Shown in pieces: positions 23,049 to 29,611 of a DNA stretch of 34,860 nt. Positions within the stretch are counted from its first letter, which is position 1. The number at the start of each line of letters is the position of its first letter. Under the pieces are notes generated by a model that saw only the letters and a program-made list of their open reading frames with translations, had not been told where the DNA came from and made no database searches. The stretch is from an uncultured Eubacteriales bacterium. Its GTDB lineage: Bacteria > Bacillota > Clostridia > Christensenellales > Aristaeellaceae. The DNA is taken from assembly GCA_902798105.1 (NCBI GenBank), contig CADBVG010000011.1:1-34860 (forward strand), given 5' to 3'. The position numbers were made by a program, and so were the translations under genes.

Positions 23049-24488
23049 ATGACGCCGAAATTCGACACCGATGTTCAGGAACTGAAATATAAAGTATTGA
23101 AAGAGGTTGCCACGCTGGCGCTGGAGGACGCGATGACCCCGGAAAACACCCTGGGTATCGCAGAAAAGATCATCCCGGACGAGGCCAAGCCCACCATGCG
23201 TTGCTGCATCTACAAGGAGCGCGCCATCATCAACCAACGGGTCAAGCTGGCCCTTGGCGGCAATCCACGCAACCCCAACGTGGTTGAGGTGTTGCCCATC
23301 GCCTGCGACGAGTGTCCCGTGGATGGCATTACCGTCACCCAGGCGTGCCGCGGCTGCATCGCCCACCACTGCATGAATGCCTGCCCGAAGAACGCCATCA
23401 CCATCGTCAACCGCCACGCCACCATCGACAAGTCGAAGTGCATCGAGTGCGGGCGCTGCGCCGCGGCTTGCTCCTACGGCGCGATTCTGAAGCTGGAACG
23501 CCCCTGCATCAAGGCCTGCAAGATGAAGGCCATCAGCATCAACCCCGATAACCAGAAGGCCATGATCAAGCTGGAGAAGTGCGTCTCCTGCGGCGCCTGC
23601 GTATACCAGTGTCCCTTCGGCGCGATTTCGGACAAGTCCTTCCTGACCAAGGCCATACAGATCATCAAGGGCTCGATGGACAACAAGCTCTACCACACCT
23701 ACGCCGTAGTGGCCCCGTCTATCGGCGCGCAGTACGCGGATGTGAAGGCTGACAAGGTCTACGAGGCGCTGCTGAAGCTTGGCTTCTTCCGGGTGGAGGA
23801 GGCAGCCTGGGGCGCGGACGCCGTGGCCTACCACGAAGCCAAGGAGCTTGTGGAGGAGGGCTTCCTCACGTCCTCCTGCTGCCCGGCGTTCGTCAGCTTC
23901 GTGCAGAAGAACTATCCCACCGTCGCCCCCCACGTGTCCCAGAACCCCTCGCCGATGGCGATGATGGCCTACCAGATCCGCAAAAAGGATCCCACCGCCG
24001 AGATCGTGTTCATAGGGCCGTGCATCGCCAAGAAGTACGAGACGATCTACACCCGCAGCAAGAACGTGGTCTCCTGCGCCATCACCTTCGAGGAGATGCA
24101 GGCCTGGATTGACGCCGCGGAGATCGACCTGCGCGCCCTAAAGGGCGTGGAGCTGACCAACTCCTCCGCCTTCGGCCGGGGCTTTGCCCGTTGCGGCGGG
24201 CTGGCGGATGCCGTGGCCGAGGCCATCAAGGAGATGGAGGGCATGGAGGACTTCCAGCTGTCGGCCGTGTCCTGCAACGGCCTGGCGGAGTGCAACGCCG
24301 CGCTTTTGAAGAAGAGCAAGGGCGTGCTGAAGGAGAACTTCATCGAGGGCATGGCCTGCGACGGCGGCTGCATCGGCGGCCCTGCGTGCCTGAGCCACAG
24401 CGCCCGCAACCGCGCCCAGTTCGCGAAGTATGAAAAGCAGGAGAGCGAGCGCACCATCGTCGGCGCGCTGGGCGAGTTCGAACAGTAA
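23049..24488 (+). CDS. Monomeric [FeFe] hydrogenase, group-B-like
   Basis: The 479-residue cytoplasmic enzyme should interconvert protons and H2 with ferredoxin as partner. Cys-rich iron-sulfur domains come first: C100-x2-C-x4-C-x3-C112, C131-x2-C-x2-C-x3-C141, an extra C153/C157 pair, and C178-x2-C-x2-C-x3-C188. The H-cluster domain follows with L1 TSSCCPAF (proton-relay C277, ligand C278), L2 GPCIAKKYE (C325) and L3 EGMACDGGCIGG (C437, C441). TSSCCPAF rather than TSCCPGW and the compact size suggest group B, whose physiological direction is unsettled. ATG 23049 is chosen because GGGGAGG is 7 nt upstream; ATG 23043 is also possible. The HydEFG maturases are not in the window. Confidence 0.94.
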   Translation: MTPKFDTDVQELKYKVLKEVATLALEDAMTPENTLGIAEKIIPDEAKPTMRCCIYKERAIINQRVKLALGGNPRNPNVVEVLPIACDECPVDGITVTQACRGCIAHHCMNACPKNAITIVNRHATIDKSKCIECGRCAAACSYGAILKLERPCIKACKMKAISINPDNQKAMIKLEKCVSCGACVYQCPFGAISDKSFLTKAIQIIKGSMDNKLYHTYAVVAPSIGAQYADVKADKVYEALLKLGFFRVEEAAWGADAVAYHEAKELVEEGFLTSSCCPAFVSFVQKNYPTVAPHVSQNPSPMAMMAYQIRKKDPTAEIVFIGPCIAKKYETIYTRSKNVVSCAITFEEMQAWIDAAEIDLRALKGVELTNSSAFGRGFARCGGLADAVAEAIKEMEGMEDFQLSAVSCNGLAECNAALLKKSKGVLKENFIEGMACDGGCIGGPACLSHSARNRAQFAKYEKQESERTIVGALGEFEQ

Positions 24489-24513
24489 TGCCAATATAAC
24501 GGGAAACGACATA

Positions 24514-24555
24514 AAGACGACGGGGGACGGAATGTATTCCGTCTCCCCGTCGTTT
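24514..24555 (+). terminator. Rho-independent terminator of the hydrogenase gene
   Basis: A long stem pairs GACGACGGGGGACGGAAT (from 24516) with ATTCCGTCTCCCCGTCG (to 24552; one bulge), around a 2-nt turn, then TTTATT. It lies about 25 nt after the stop codon. Confidence 0.85.
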
Positions 24556-24642
24556 ATTGGAATTGCGCGTGGTGAGGACGTGATTCTAAAACCCTGAACA
24601 TGCAATTCCGGCGTCTTTTCCGCCAAAACTGCGTTGTCAAAC

Positions 24643-24812
24643 CTTAAGGAAATGCCGCATAATCGAGTGGTTCAGTAGCGGAGGGAATTTTAGTCGATTG
24701 CGAACTGCAAAAAACGAAGGTTACCTGACGGGTAATCGAGATTTTTGCAGGCAGCAAGCGGCTGAAATTCTCCCGCTAATGGGCCGCGAGCATTGTGCGG
24801 TGTTTCCTTAAC
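24643..24812 (+). repeat. Hairpin element A (170 bp) with CTTAAGGAAA terminal repeats
   Basis: The terminal inverted repeats are CTTAAGGAAATGCCGCATAAT (24643-24663, one base beyond the quoted 20) and its counterpart at 24792-24812, with three mismatches. Inside, a second imperfect stem pairs TAGCGGAGGGAATTTTAG with the region at 24761-24778. A third pairs CTGCAAAAA (24705-24713) with TTTTTGCAG (24742-24750). At the centre a 19-nt hairpin (24719-24737, loop TGACG) closes it. The whole folds into one extended hairpin. It contains no reading frame. It lies in the 503-nt gap between the hydrogenase and hemolysin-III-like genes; besides this element, copy D, the terminator and one GTAGCGGCGG half-site, nothing else in that gap was recognised. 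Confidence 0.8.
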
Positions 24813-24860
24813 TTGCCGCCAGTAAGCCTGCGGTTTTCCGCCTTGTTTTGACGGAAATCC
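24812..24860 (-). repeat. Copy D of the hairpin core, abutting element A
   Basis: On the minus strand it reads ATTTCCGTCA, then GCGGAAAACCGCAGG, then CTTACTGGCGGCAAG. This matches element B (ATTTTCCGTCA, CGCAGGCTTGCTGGCGGCAAG) in the same order. Its inner hairpin has one A-C mismatch and two G-T pairs. It starts exactly at the right terminal repeat of element A, so two insertions or a rearrangement may be stacked here. Confidence 0.6.
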
Positions 24861-24961
24861 ACTCGAACTTGCATATCCCGGACTTAGCAACACATCCAGG
24901 AAAACAGAATGTTTTCCAGGTCGGCGGGTTTCGACGGAACCTATCGACAATTATTCAAAGA

Positions 24962-24976
24962 TGTAGCGGCGGCGCC
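24962..24976. repeat. Half copy of the GTAGCGGCGGCGCC palindrome (R8)
   Basis: TGTAGCGGCGGCGCC at 24962-24976 equals the left arm of the element at 34046, but no right arm follows. It lies 15 nt beyond the stop codon of the hemolysin-III-like gene. Confidence 0.65.
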
Positions 24977-24991
24977 CGCGTTGCCATTGTA

Positions 24992-25666
24992 TCATATCAC
25001 ATACAACAATATGCACAGGAAGTGCAGCAAACTGCCGATTACCGTAAACACATGGAAGGCCGTGTGTGCGTAGCGGCGCTTTTTTCCCACGAGGTAAAGC
25101 GCGGCGCCCACGGTGTAGGCGACGCCGCCCGACAGCAGCAGCCAGAACCCGGATGGGGTGATCAGCCTGTAGATCAGGTCGATGCGCACCACGATGGCCC
25201 AGCCCATCAGCAGGTAGCAGATCATCGAGAATGTGGCGTACTTCTTCAGGTCGATGGCGTTGAAGGTGATGCCCAGGGCCGCCAGCGCCCAAATCACGCC
25301 GAACAGCACCCATCCCAGGGCGGAGTTGTAGGGGCGAATGGCACACAGGGCCATGGGGGTGTAGGTGCCCGCGATGAGCAGGAAGATGCTGCAATGGTCC
25401 AGCACTTGCATCACCCGCTTGCCGTGAAGCTTCGGGCTCAGGCCGTGGTAGACGCTGGATATGGCGTACAGCACCAGCATGCAGAAGGCGAATACCGAAC
25501 CGCAAACCACGCTCCAGGCGTTGTGATGCCGCGCGCCAAACACCGGGCACAGCACCAGCGCCAATATCCCCAGCGCGCCGCCGAGGATGTGGGTGATCAT
25601 GTTCCAAATCTCCTCGCCCCGGGTGTAGTCGGGAAGCGCGCGTTCAATCAGCGGCGTTCGTTTCAT
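24992..25666 (-). CDS. Hemolysin III / PAQR family membrane protein (YqfA-like)
   Basis: The 224-residue protein has seven predicted membrane segments from about residue 25 to 222. Family signatures are present: WNMITHILGGALGI at the first helix, YAISSVYHGLS, LDHCSIFLLIAGTYTP, and the late AFHVFTVIGSLLHF, which together supply the conserved Ser, Asp and three His of the metal site shared with PAQR receptors. Despite the name, haemolysis is not the established role; a link to lipid or membrane homeostasis is suggested. ATG 25666 follows AAAGGAGGT by 8 nt, so the open frame upstream of it is not used. It stands alone, flanked by repeat elements on both sides. Confidence 0.93.
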   Translation of the reverse strand: MKRTPLIERALPDYTRGEEIWNMITHILGGALGILALVLCPVFGARHHNAWSVVCGSVFAFCMLVLYAISSVYHGLSPKLHGKRVMQVLDHCSIFLLIAGTYTPMALCAIRPYNSALGWVLFGVIWALAALGITFNAIDLKKYATFSMICYLLMGWAIVVRIDLIYRLITPSGFWLLLSGGVAYTVGAALYLVGKKRRYAHTAFHVFTVIGSLLHFLCILLYVI

Positions 25667-25803
25667 GGACGACCTCCTTTCGGATAAATGATGGCGGATA
25701 ATGCGGGCAGAACCCCTCGGGTGCTTCGCACCAGCGCCCCTTTCAGGCAATGTCGTCAAATAAGCGGATAGGGTGAAAAAACAGATGTAGGAAGGAAGCC
25801 CGG

Positions 25804-25881
25804 TGTAGGGGGGCCGTTGCGGCGCCTACCCTTCAACGACACGAAAAACGTACTTGGCGGGCGGCGCAACGCCGCCCCTAC
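25804..25881. repeat. GTAGGGGGGCC/CCGCCCCTAC palindrome (copy R5)
   Basis: Arms GTAGGGGGGCCGTTGCGGCGCC (25804-25825) and GGCGGCGCAACGCCGCCCCTAC (25860-25881) pair imperfectly around a spacer of about 34 nt. It lies beside element B in the 478-nt gap between two minus-strand genes. Confidence 0.75.
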
Positions 25882-25904
25882 GGGGCATTCGCGTCTAATC
25901 ATTC

Positions 25905-26086
25905 CTTAAGGGAATACCGCATAATAAGGGTGGTTGGCTGGCGAGTGAATTTTCCGTCAGGCGCGCCTGCAAATTTCGCAGGCTTGCTGGCGGCAAGTCA
26001 AGGAATTTGCAAAGGAATTTGCAGGATGTGCATGGCGGAAATGGCACCGCCAGACATGCCGCCCGTTTGTGCGGTATTTCCTTAAG
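25905..26086 (+). repeat. Hairpin element B (182 bp) with CTTAAGGAAATACCGCA terminal repeats
   Basis: The terminal repeats (CTTAAGGGAATACCGCATAA at 25905-25924 and its inverse, 26066-26086) match those of element A. The interior again forms a second stem (TGGCTGGCGAGTGAATTTTC with the region near 26036-26056) and a third (CCTGCAAATT at 25966-25975 with AATTTGCAGG at 26016-26025). The central 19-nt hairpin is at 25981-25999 with loop TGGCG. A 12-bp unit AAGGAATTTGCA is tandemly doubled at 26000-26023. No reading frame is present. The rest of this 478-nt gap holds only repeat R5 and a short palindrome at 26112. Confidence 0.8.
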
Positions 26087-26111
26087 TTGACATTGCCCTG
26101 AAAGGGGAGCT

Positions 26112-26128
26112 GTCACGCGCAGCGTGAC
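26112..26128. repeat. GTCACGC palindrome near the 3' end of the secreted-protein gene
   Basis: GTCACGC (26112-26118) and GCGTGAC (26122-26128) form a 7-bp stem, preceded by GGGGAGCT and followed by TGAAGGG. No T-tract is close. It lies 16 nt beyond the stop codon at 26145 and may be a 3' end stabiliser or another dispersed repeat. Confidence 0.5.
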
Positions 26129-26144
26129 TGAAGGGTTCTTCTTG

Positions 26145-26828
26145 TCATACTTTCTTCATGTCATCAGGCTGCGGCGTGGATTGAGGATCGCCCGGCAGGG
26201 GAGCGGAAAGCTGTCCGGTAAGGGTAAACCTGAACGGGGTAGCGGGGATATCCAGTGTCGCCGCCGTGTCGCCGGAAGCCATGTCCAGGGAGATCAGGCT
26301 GGCCGAGAGCGTGCCCGCGTATCTGACCATGCCGTTCTCGTCGCTGATGCTGTCGATGGAGATGGTGAAGCCGGAGCCCTCCGGGTACACGCTGCCGTCC
26401 AGCAGGCTTGAGAAATAGTAGGTCTCCTGGCTGTCGGCGGACACGATCAAAACCACGGAGCTTTCCTCGTTGGTCAGCGAGGCATATTCGGGGGTGATCA
26501 CCATGCCTGCCCGGGCTGTCTCCGGGAAGGTGATATACAGCTCGTACAGCGTCTTGCCGTCCGCGCCGTAGGCGTAGTAGGACGCCTGCACGGTGCCGCC
26601 CTGGATCGATGAATACTGGGGCGAGGCGTCGTAGGCCAGCTTGACCGATTCGCCGTTGACCTGTAGCGTGATGCCCTCAGAGGACCCGTCATCGCTGTGA
26701 GGCGGGGTTTCGCTTCCGGGTTCGCCGGGCAGCGTGTCGAACACGTTGCCAAAGGGGGCTTCGGCCAGGGACAGCGCTCCCAGCCCTGCCAGCAACGCGC
26801 ATAGTATGATCGCCAGGATCTTCTTCAT
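26145..26828 (-). CDS. Secreted protein of unknown function
   Basis: I do not recognise this 227-residue protein. It has a clear signal peptide (MKKILAIILCALLAGLGALS, cleavage near ALAEA at residues 21-24; the Cys at position 10 lies inside the hydrophobic core and is not a lipobox). The mature part begins with a Pro/Gly/Ser/Asp linker and then shows beta-strand-like stretches such as GITLQVNGESVKLAYD and KTLYELYITFPETARAGMVI. Ser, Thr and Tyr are abundant and Lys is scarce, as expected for an exported beta-sandwich. It ends with a Pro-rich tail. AAAGGAGCGG precedes ATG 26828. It is alone on its strand. Confidence 0.8.
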   Translation of the reverse strand: MKKILAIILCALLAGLGALSLAEAPFGNVFDTLPGEPGSETPPHSDDGSSEGITLQVNGESVKLAYDASPQYSSIQGGTVQASYYAYGADGKTLYELYITFPETARAGMVITPEYASLTNEESSVVLIVSADSQETYYFSSLLDGSVYPEGSGFTISIDSISDENGMVRYAGTLSASLISLDMASGDTAATLDIPATPFRFTLTGQLSAPLPGDPQSTPQPDDMKKV

Positions 26829-26875
26829 GTCAATCCGCTCCTTTGTCGCGGTCGTTATACATTACTCCAGTTTTT

Positions 26876-26904
26876 ATTTTAGCGTCAATGCGGGTGATTG
26901 TCAA
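26876..26904 (-). promoter_or_regulatory. Sigma-A promoter for the secreted-protein gene
   Basis: On the minus strand a perfect TTGACA (26899-26904) and TAAAAT (26876-26881) are 17 bp apart. The leader would be about 40 nt. The 342-nt gap from here to 27170 also holds the promoter and leader of the zinc-ribbon gene. Confidence 0.75.
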
Positions 26905-27018
26905 GGCAAATGCCGGATGTTGTCCCATGAGATGGATAAAACAGGGGTGACAATCACCCAAACCCGGCTTCAAATTATGAAATAATAAAATTTTGTGGCG
27001 AAAATGTTCGGAAAGGGC

Positions 27019-27047
27019 TGTACAAAATTGCTCCACTGTGTTATAAT
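27019..27047 (+). promoter_or_regulatory. Sigma-A promoter with extended -10 for the zinc-ribbon gene
   Basis: TGTACA (27019-27024) and a perfect TATAAT (27042-27047) are 17 bp apart, and TGT precedes the -10. The resulting leader is long, about 117 nt (27054-27170), and contains the small stem CCGAT/ATCGG. Confidence 0.72.
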
Positions 27048-27170
27048 ATTTCCAGCCCCGATTAGAGCGCTTCGAAACCGTATCCCTCCGGTGGAACCCT
27101 ACCGATGACAGGAATCGGCAACAGAGACTATACATCGCATGGGCACATACTATTAGGAGGGTTTTTTTCC

Positions 27171-27467
27171 ATGTTCGAAGACAAGACTTTGGTATGCCGT
27201 GAGTGCGGCAACGAGTTCGTTTTCACCGCGTCCGAGCAGCAGTTCTACGCCGATAAGGGCTTCCAGAATGAGCCCGGCCGCTGCAAGGCCTGCCGTGACA
27301 AGCGCAAGGCTGCCAACGGTGGTTTCAACCGCAGCGATCGTCCGATGTACGATGTCATCTGCGCCGAGTGCGGCCAGCCCACTCAGGTGCCTTTCCAGCC
27401 CCGCGGAGATCGCCCGGTGTATTGCCGTGCTTGCTTCGACAAGCAGCGCATGGAGAACCGCTGGTAA
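27171..27467 (+). CDS. Small two-zinc-ribbon protein (CxxC-x17-CxxC type)
   Basis: The 98-residue protein has two zinc ribbons in tandem. The first is CRECGNEFVF with CKACRDKR about 27 residues on, the second is CAECGQPTQV with CRACFDKQ. The second half (CAECG, about 17 residues, CRAC) fits the CxxC-x17-CxxC family, and the first fits the zinc-ribbon family PF13451-like proteins, often found together in Bacillota. The role is unknown; nucleic-acid binding is plausible from the basic, aromatic character between the ribbons. ATG 27171 follows AGGAGG by 10 nt, so the longer open frame upstream is ignored. A strong terminator follows, so the gene is a single-gene transcript with a long leader. 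Confidence 0.88.
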   Translation: MFEDKTLVCRECGNEFVFTASEQQFYADKGFQNEPGRCKACRDKRKAANGGFNRSDRPMYDVICAECGQPTQVPFQPRGDRPVYCRACFDKQRMENRW

Positions 27468-27478
27468 TCCAGCGCTGA

Positions 27479-27519
27479 ACGAAAATCCCCTTCCGAACAG
27501 GAAGGGGATTTTCGTTTTT
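27479..27519 (+). terminator. Rho-independent terminator of the zinc-ribbon gene
   Basis: AAAATCCCCTTCC (27482-27494) pairs with GGAAGGGGATTTT (27500-27512), followed by CGTTTTT. The stem is perfect. Confidence 0.92.
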
Positions 27520-27529
27520 GCGGTGCGCA

Positions 27530-27557
27530 GTAGCGGCGGCGTCTGTGCCGCCACTAC
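27530..27557. repeat. Short GTAGCGGCGGC hairpin (copy R6)
   Basis: GTAGCGGCGGC (27530-27540) and GCCGCCACTAC (27547-27557) form a 10-bp stem with one mismatch. It ends 5 nt from the stop codon of the converging degV gene and may end that transcript. Confidence 0.7.
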
Positions 27558-27562
27558 GCTTA

Positions 27563-28414
27563 TCAAATCTTCTTCATCAATCCCAGGGCGATGACGCCGG
27601 GACCGACGTGGCAGGCGATGCTGATGGGCAGCGGGTCGCCGGTGACTTCATATTCCGGGAAGCACTCCTGCACCTGGGCGTTCCAGGCCTTGCCGATGCC
27701 CTCGTCGCCGGTGTAGGCGGTGCGCAAGATCATCGGCACGCCGGCGAAGCGGGTGTCCAGGTCCTTGCGAATGGCCTCCAGCATGGTGTGCTGGGCCGCG
27801 TGCAGCCCCCGCACCTTCTTGTAGGTGTCCAGCTTGCCGCCCTGGATTTGCAGCACCGGTTTGATGTTCAGCACCATGCCGATGGTGGCGACCGAGGGGG
27901 TGATCCTGCCACCCCGCTTCAGGTATTTCAGGTCGTCCACGGTCAGGTAGATGCTGGCGTCCATTGCGGTGTCCAGCAGCTTTTGCAGGATTTCTTCCGC
28001 CGAAAGGCCCAAATCGCGCCAGTGCAGCGCGTCGTACACCGATTGCTTCTGGCTGATGGAGATGCGGTGGTTATCCGCCACCAGCACCCGGCCGTCAAAG
28101 TCCTCCGCGAACAGCTTTGCGCTCTGGCAGCTGCTGCTCAGCGCGCTGGACATGGGAATATAGATGATCTTTTCGTAGTCCTCCAGCACTTTCTTCCAGC
28201 AGCCCATCACATCCTCGGGGGAGGGCTGGGAGGTGGCGACCTGCGCGCCGCTGGCCAGGTGGTCGAAGAACTCCATATAGCTCATGTTCACGTTTTCGAT
28301 GTAGTCCTTGCCGTCAACGGTGAAGGGCATGGGCATGAGTATGACGCCGCATTCCCGGGCTTCGGCCTGAGTCATGCCGGAATTGGTATCGGTGATAATG
28401 CCTGTAGCTTGCAT
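27563..28414 (-). CDS. DegV family fatty-acid-binding protein
   Basis: The 283-residue protein matches the DegV/FakB family. The start GIITDTNSGMTQAEARECG is the typical first strand and loop, followed by ATSQPSPEDV near residue 60 (the conserved Thr-Ser-Gln-Pro that holds the fatty acid carboxylate), IYIPMSSALSSSCQSA near 90, and DDLKYLKRGGRI near 165. FakB proteins present fatty acids to the kinase FakA for phosphorylation and membrane lipid synthesis; whether this copy does so is not shown, since no fakA is nearby. AAGAGGTAT precedes ATG 28414. Confidence 0.93.
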   Translation of the reverse strand: MQATGIITDTNSGMTQAEARECGVILMPMPFTVDGKDYIENVNMSYMEFFDHLASGAQVATSQPSPEDVMGCWKKVLEDYEKIIYIPMSSALSSSCQSAKLFAEDFDGRVLVADNHRISISQKQSVYDALHWRDLGLSAEEILQKLLDTAMDASIYLTVDDLKYLKRGGRITPSVATIGMVLNIKPVLQIQGGKLDTYKKVRGLHAAQHTMLEAIRKDLDTRFAGVPMILRTAYTGDEGIGKAWNAQVQECFPEYEVTGDPLPISIACHVGPGVIALGLMKKI

Positions 28415-28455
28415 GAATATACCTCTTTTTACGCAAAAACATTGTTTTATTTGCT

Positions 28456-28484
28456 ATTCTATTGTATTCACGGCGGGCTGTCAA
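28456..28484 (-). promoter_or_regulatory. Sigma-A promoter for the degV gene
   Basis: On the minus strand a perfect TTGACA (28479-28484) and TAGAAT (28456-28461) are 17 bp apart; the leader would be about 35 nt. Confidence 0.8.
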
Positions 28485-28522
28485 GTCAATGTACTTTAGC
28501 AGAGTATTGCGTAAAAAGTAAC

Positions 28523-28694
28523 GCCCCGGCAGTTCTGTTCAACGGCTTCATTCAGAACGCGCAGAACCTTCGACTTCGGCTTTGCCCCCGCTCAGGATGA
28601 CGCGAAACGGGTGTGTCATCCTGAGCGGAGCGGAAGCACGGTCGAAGGATCTGTAGGATTGACTGAACGATGTCATTGGCAAAACTGCCGGGGC
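28523..28694. repeat. Nested inverted repeat with GTCATCCTGAGCGG copies (family S, locus 2)
   Basis: Outer arms GCCCCGGCAGTT (28523-28534) and AACTGCCGGGGC (28683-28694) are a perfect 12-bp inverted repeat. Inside, two facing copies of family S lie at 28566-28601 (ACCTTCGA ... CCGCTCAGGATGAC) and 28615-28652 (GTCATCCTGAGCGG ... TCGAAGGATCT). The whole could fold into one large hairpin downstream of the corrinoid gene, 15 nt after its stop codon. Confidence 0.8.
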
Positions 28695-28709
28695 TTACAG
28701 GGCGGTCGA

Positions 28710-29339
28710 TCAGGCCACCAGCTCCTTGGCCTTCTGGGCGGCGGAGGCGGCGTCCTCGGTGTAGGCATCCGCGCCGATCTTGTCGGCGAATTCCTGGGTG
28801 ATGGGTGCGCCGCCCACCATGACCTTCACCTTGTCGCGCCAGGGCTGCTGGTTGATGGTGGCCACGGTCTGCTCCAGGGCAGGCATCGTGGTGGTCAGCA
28901 GCGCGGAGCAGCCGATGATCTTGGTGTCGGGGTTTTCCTCGTAGGCGGAGATGAAGCGGTCGATGGGTACGTCCACGCCCAGGTCGATGACCTCGAAGCC
29001 GGCGGACTCGATCATCATGATGACCAGGTTCTTGCCGATGTCATGCAGATCGCCGGCCACGGTGCCCATGATCATCTTGCCCATGCTGCCCACGCTGCCG
29101 TCGGACAGGTGGGGTTTCAAAACGTCTACGCCCTTCTTCATGGCCTTGGCGGCTACCAGCATCTCGGGCACGAAGATCTCGTTCTTCGAGAAGCGCTCGC
29201 CGACCACGCTCATGGCCTCGATCATCGTGTTCAGGATGTCGGCGGCGGCAATGCCGTCGTCCAGAGCTTCGCTCACCGCGCCGGGAACCAGGCGGGTCTT
29301 GCCGTTGCAAACCAGATCATGGATGTTTTCAAGCGTCAT
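28710..29339 (-). CDS. Corrinoid (B12-binding) protein of a methyltransferase system
   Basis: The 209-residue protein has a helical cap domain (about 1-85, with GIAAADILNTMIEAMSVVGE and FVPEMLVAAKAMKKGVDVL) and a Rossmann-like cobalamin domain. GDLHDIGKN (near residues 96-104) is the DxHxxG lower-ligand motif, followed by CSALLTTTMPALEQ and VMVGGAP. Proteins of this MtbC/MttC type carry a methyl group on cobalt between a substrate-specific methyltransferase and an acceptor. ATG 29339 follows AAGGAGAG by 7 nt. No MttB-type methyltransferase or reactivating protein lies in the window, so the substrate is unknown. A PucR regulator is read divergently from it. Confidence 0.92.
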   Translation of the reverse strand: MTLENIHDLVCNGKTRLVPGAVSEALDDGIAAADILNTMIEAMSVVGERFSKNEIFVPEMLVAAKAMKKGVDVLKPHLSDGSVGSMGKMIMGTVAGDLHDIGKNLVIMMIESAGFEVIDLGVDVPIDRFISAYEENPDTKIIGCSALLTTTMPALEQTVATINQQPWRDKVKVMVGGAPITQEFADKIGADAYTEDAASAAQKAKELVA

Positions 29340-29404
29340 AGTGAATCTCTCCTTATTATCAAGCATTGCGGGCGTCGACCTGTGAACACCCTTTTCTGTC
29401 AATA

Positions 29405-29433
29405 ATAGTAGCATTTGCGGGTTTTGCTGTCAA
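29405..29433 (-). promoter_or_regulatory. Sigma-A promoter for the corrinoid protein gene
   Basis: On the minus strand a perfect TTGACA (29428-29433) and TACTAT (29405-29410) are 17 bp apart. The leader would be about 60 nt. Confidence 0.68.
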
Positions 29434-29483
29434 TTATTCGGGATAAATCCCGGTGATTTTCCACGCTTTCAGTGTTTTGATAC

Positions 29484-29512
29484 TTTACATTCCTCATTTT
29501 TGAGGATATAAT
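29484..29512 (+). promoter_or_regulatory. Sigma-A promoter for the PucR gene, with a palindrome in the spacer
   Basis: TTTACA (29484-29489) and a perfect TATAAT (29507-29512) are 17 bp apart. The spacer carries TCCTCA-TTTT-TGAGGA (29491-29506), a 6-bp palindrome ending right at the -10, a likely operator position. The leader is about 93 nt. Confidence 0.75.
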
Positions 29513-29611
29513 TTTGGTAGTACAACTCAAGGCGAACGGTGGCCGCGACGGCCTCCGGGCCGCTGCATATCACGCATGACTGGAGCGCAATGAGAACGGG
29601 AGGGACTGCCC

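Noticed and set aside
24643-26086. A CRISPR array formed by the repeats
   Set aside because: There are only two full copies, they are long and diverged, no regular spacers exist and no cas gene is present.
29340-29611. A cobalamin riboswitch upstream of the corrinoid gene
   Set aside because: The leader is only about 60 nt and lacks the conserved B12-box sequence; a short leader cannot hold this riboswitch.
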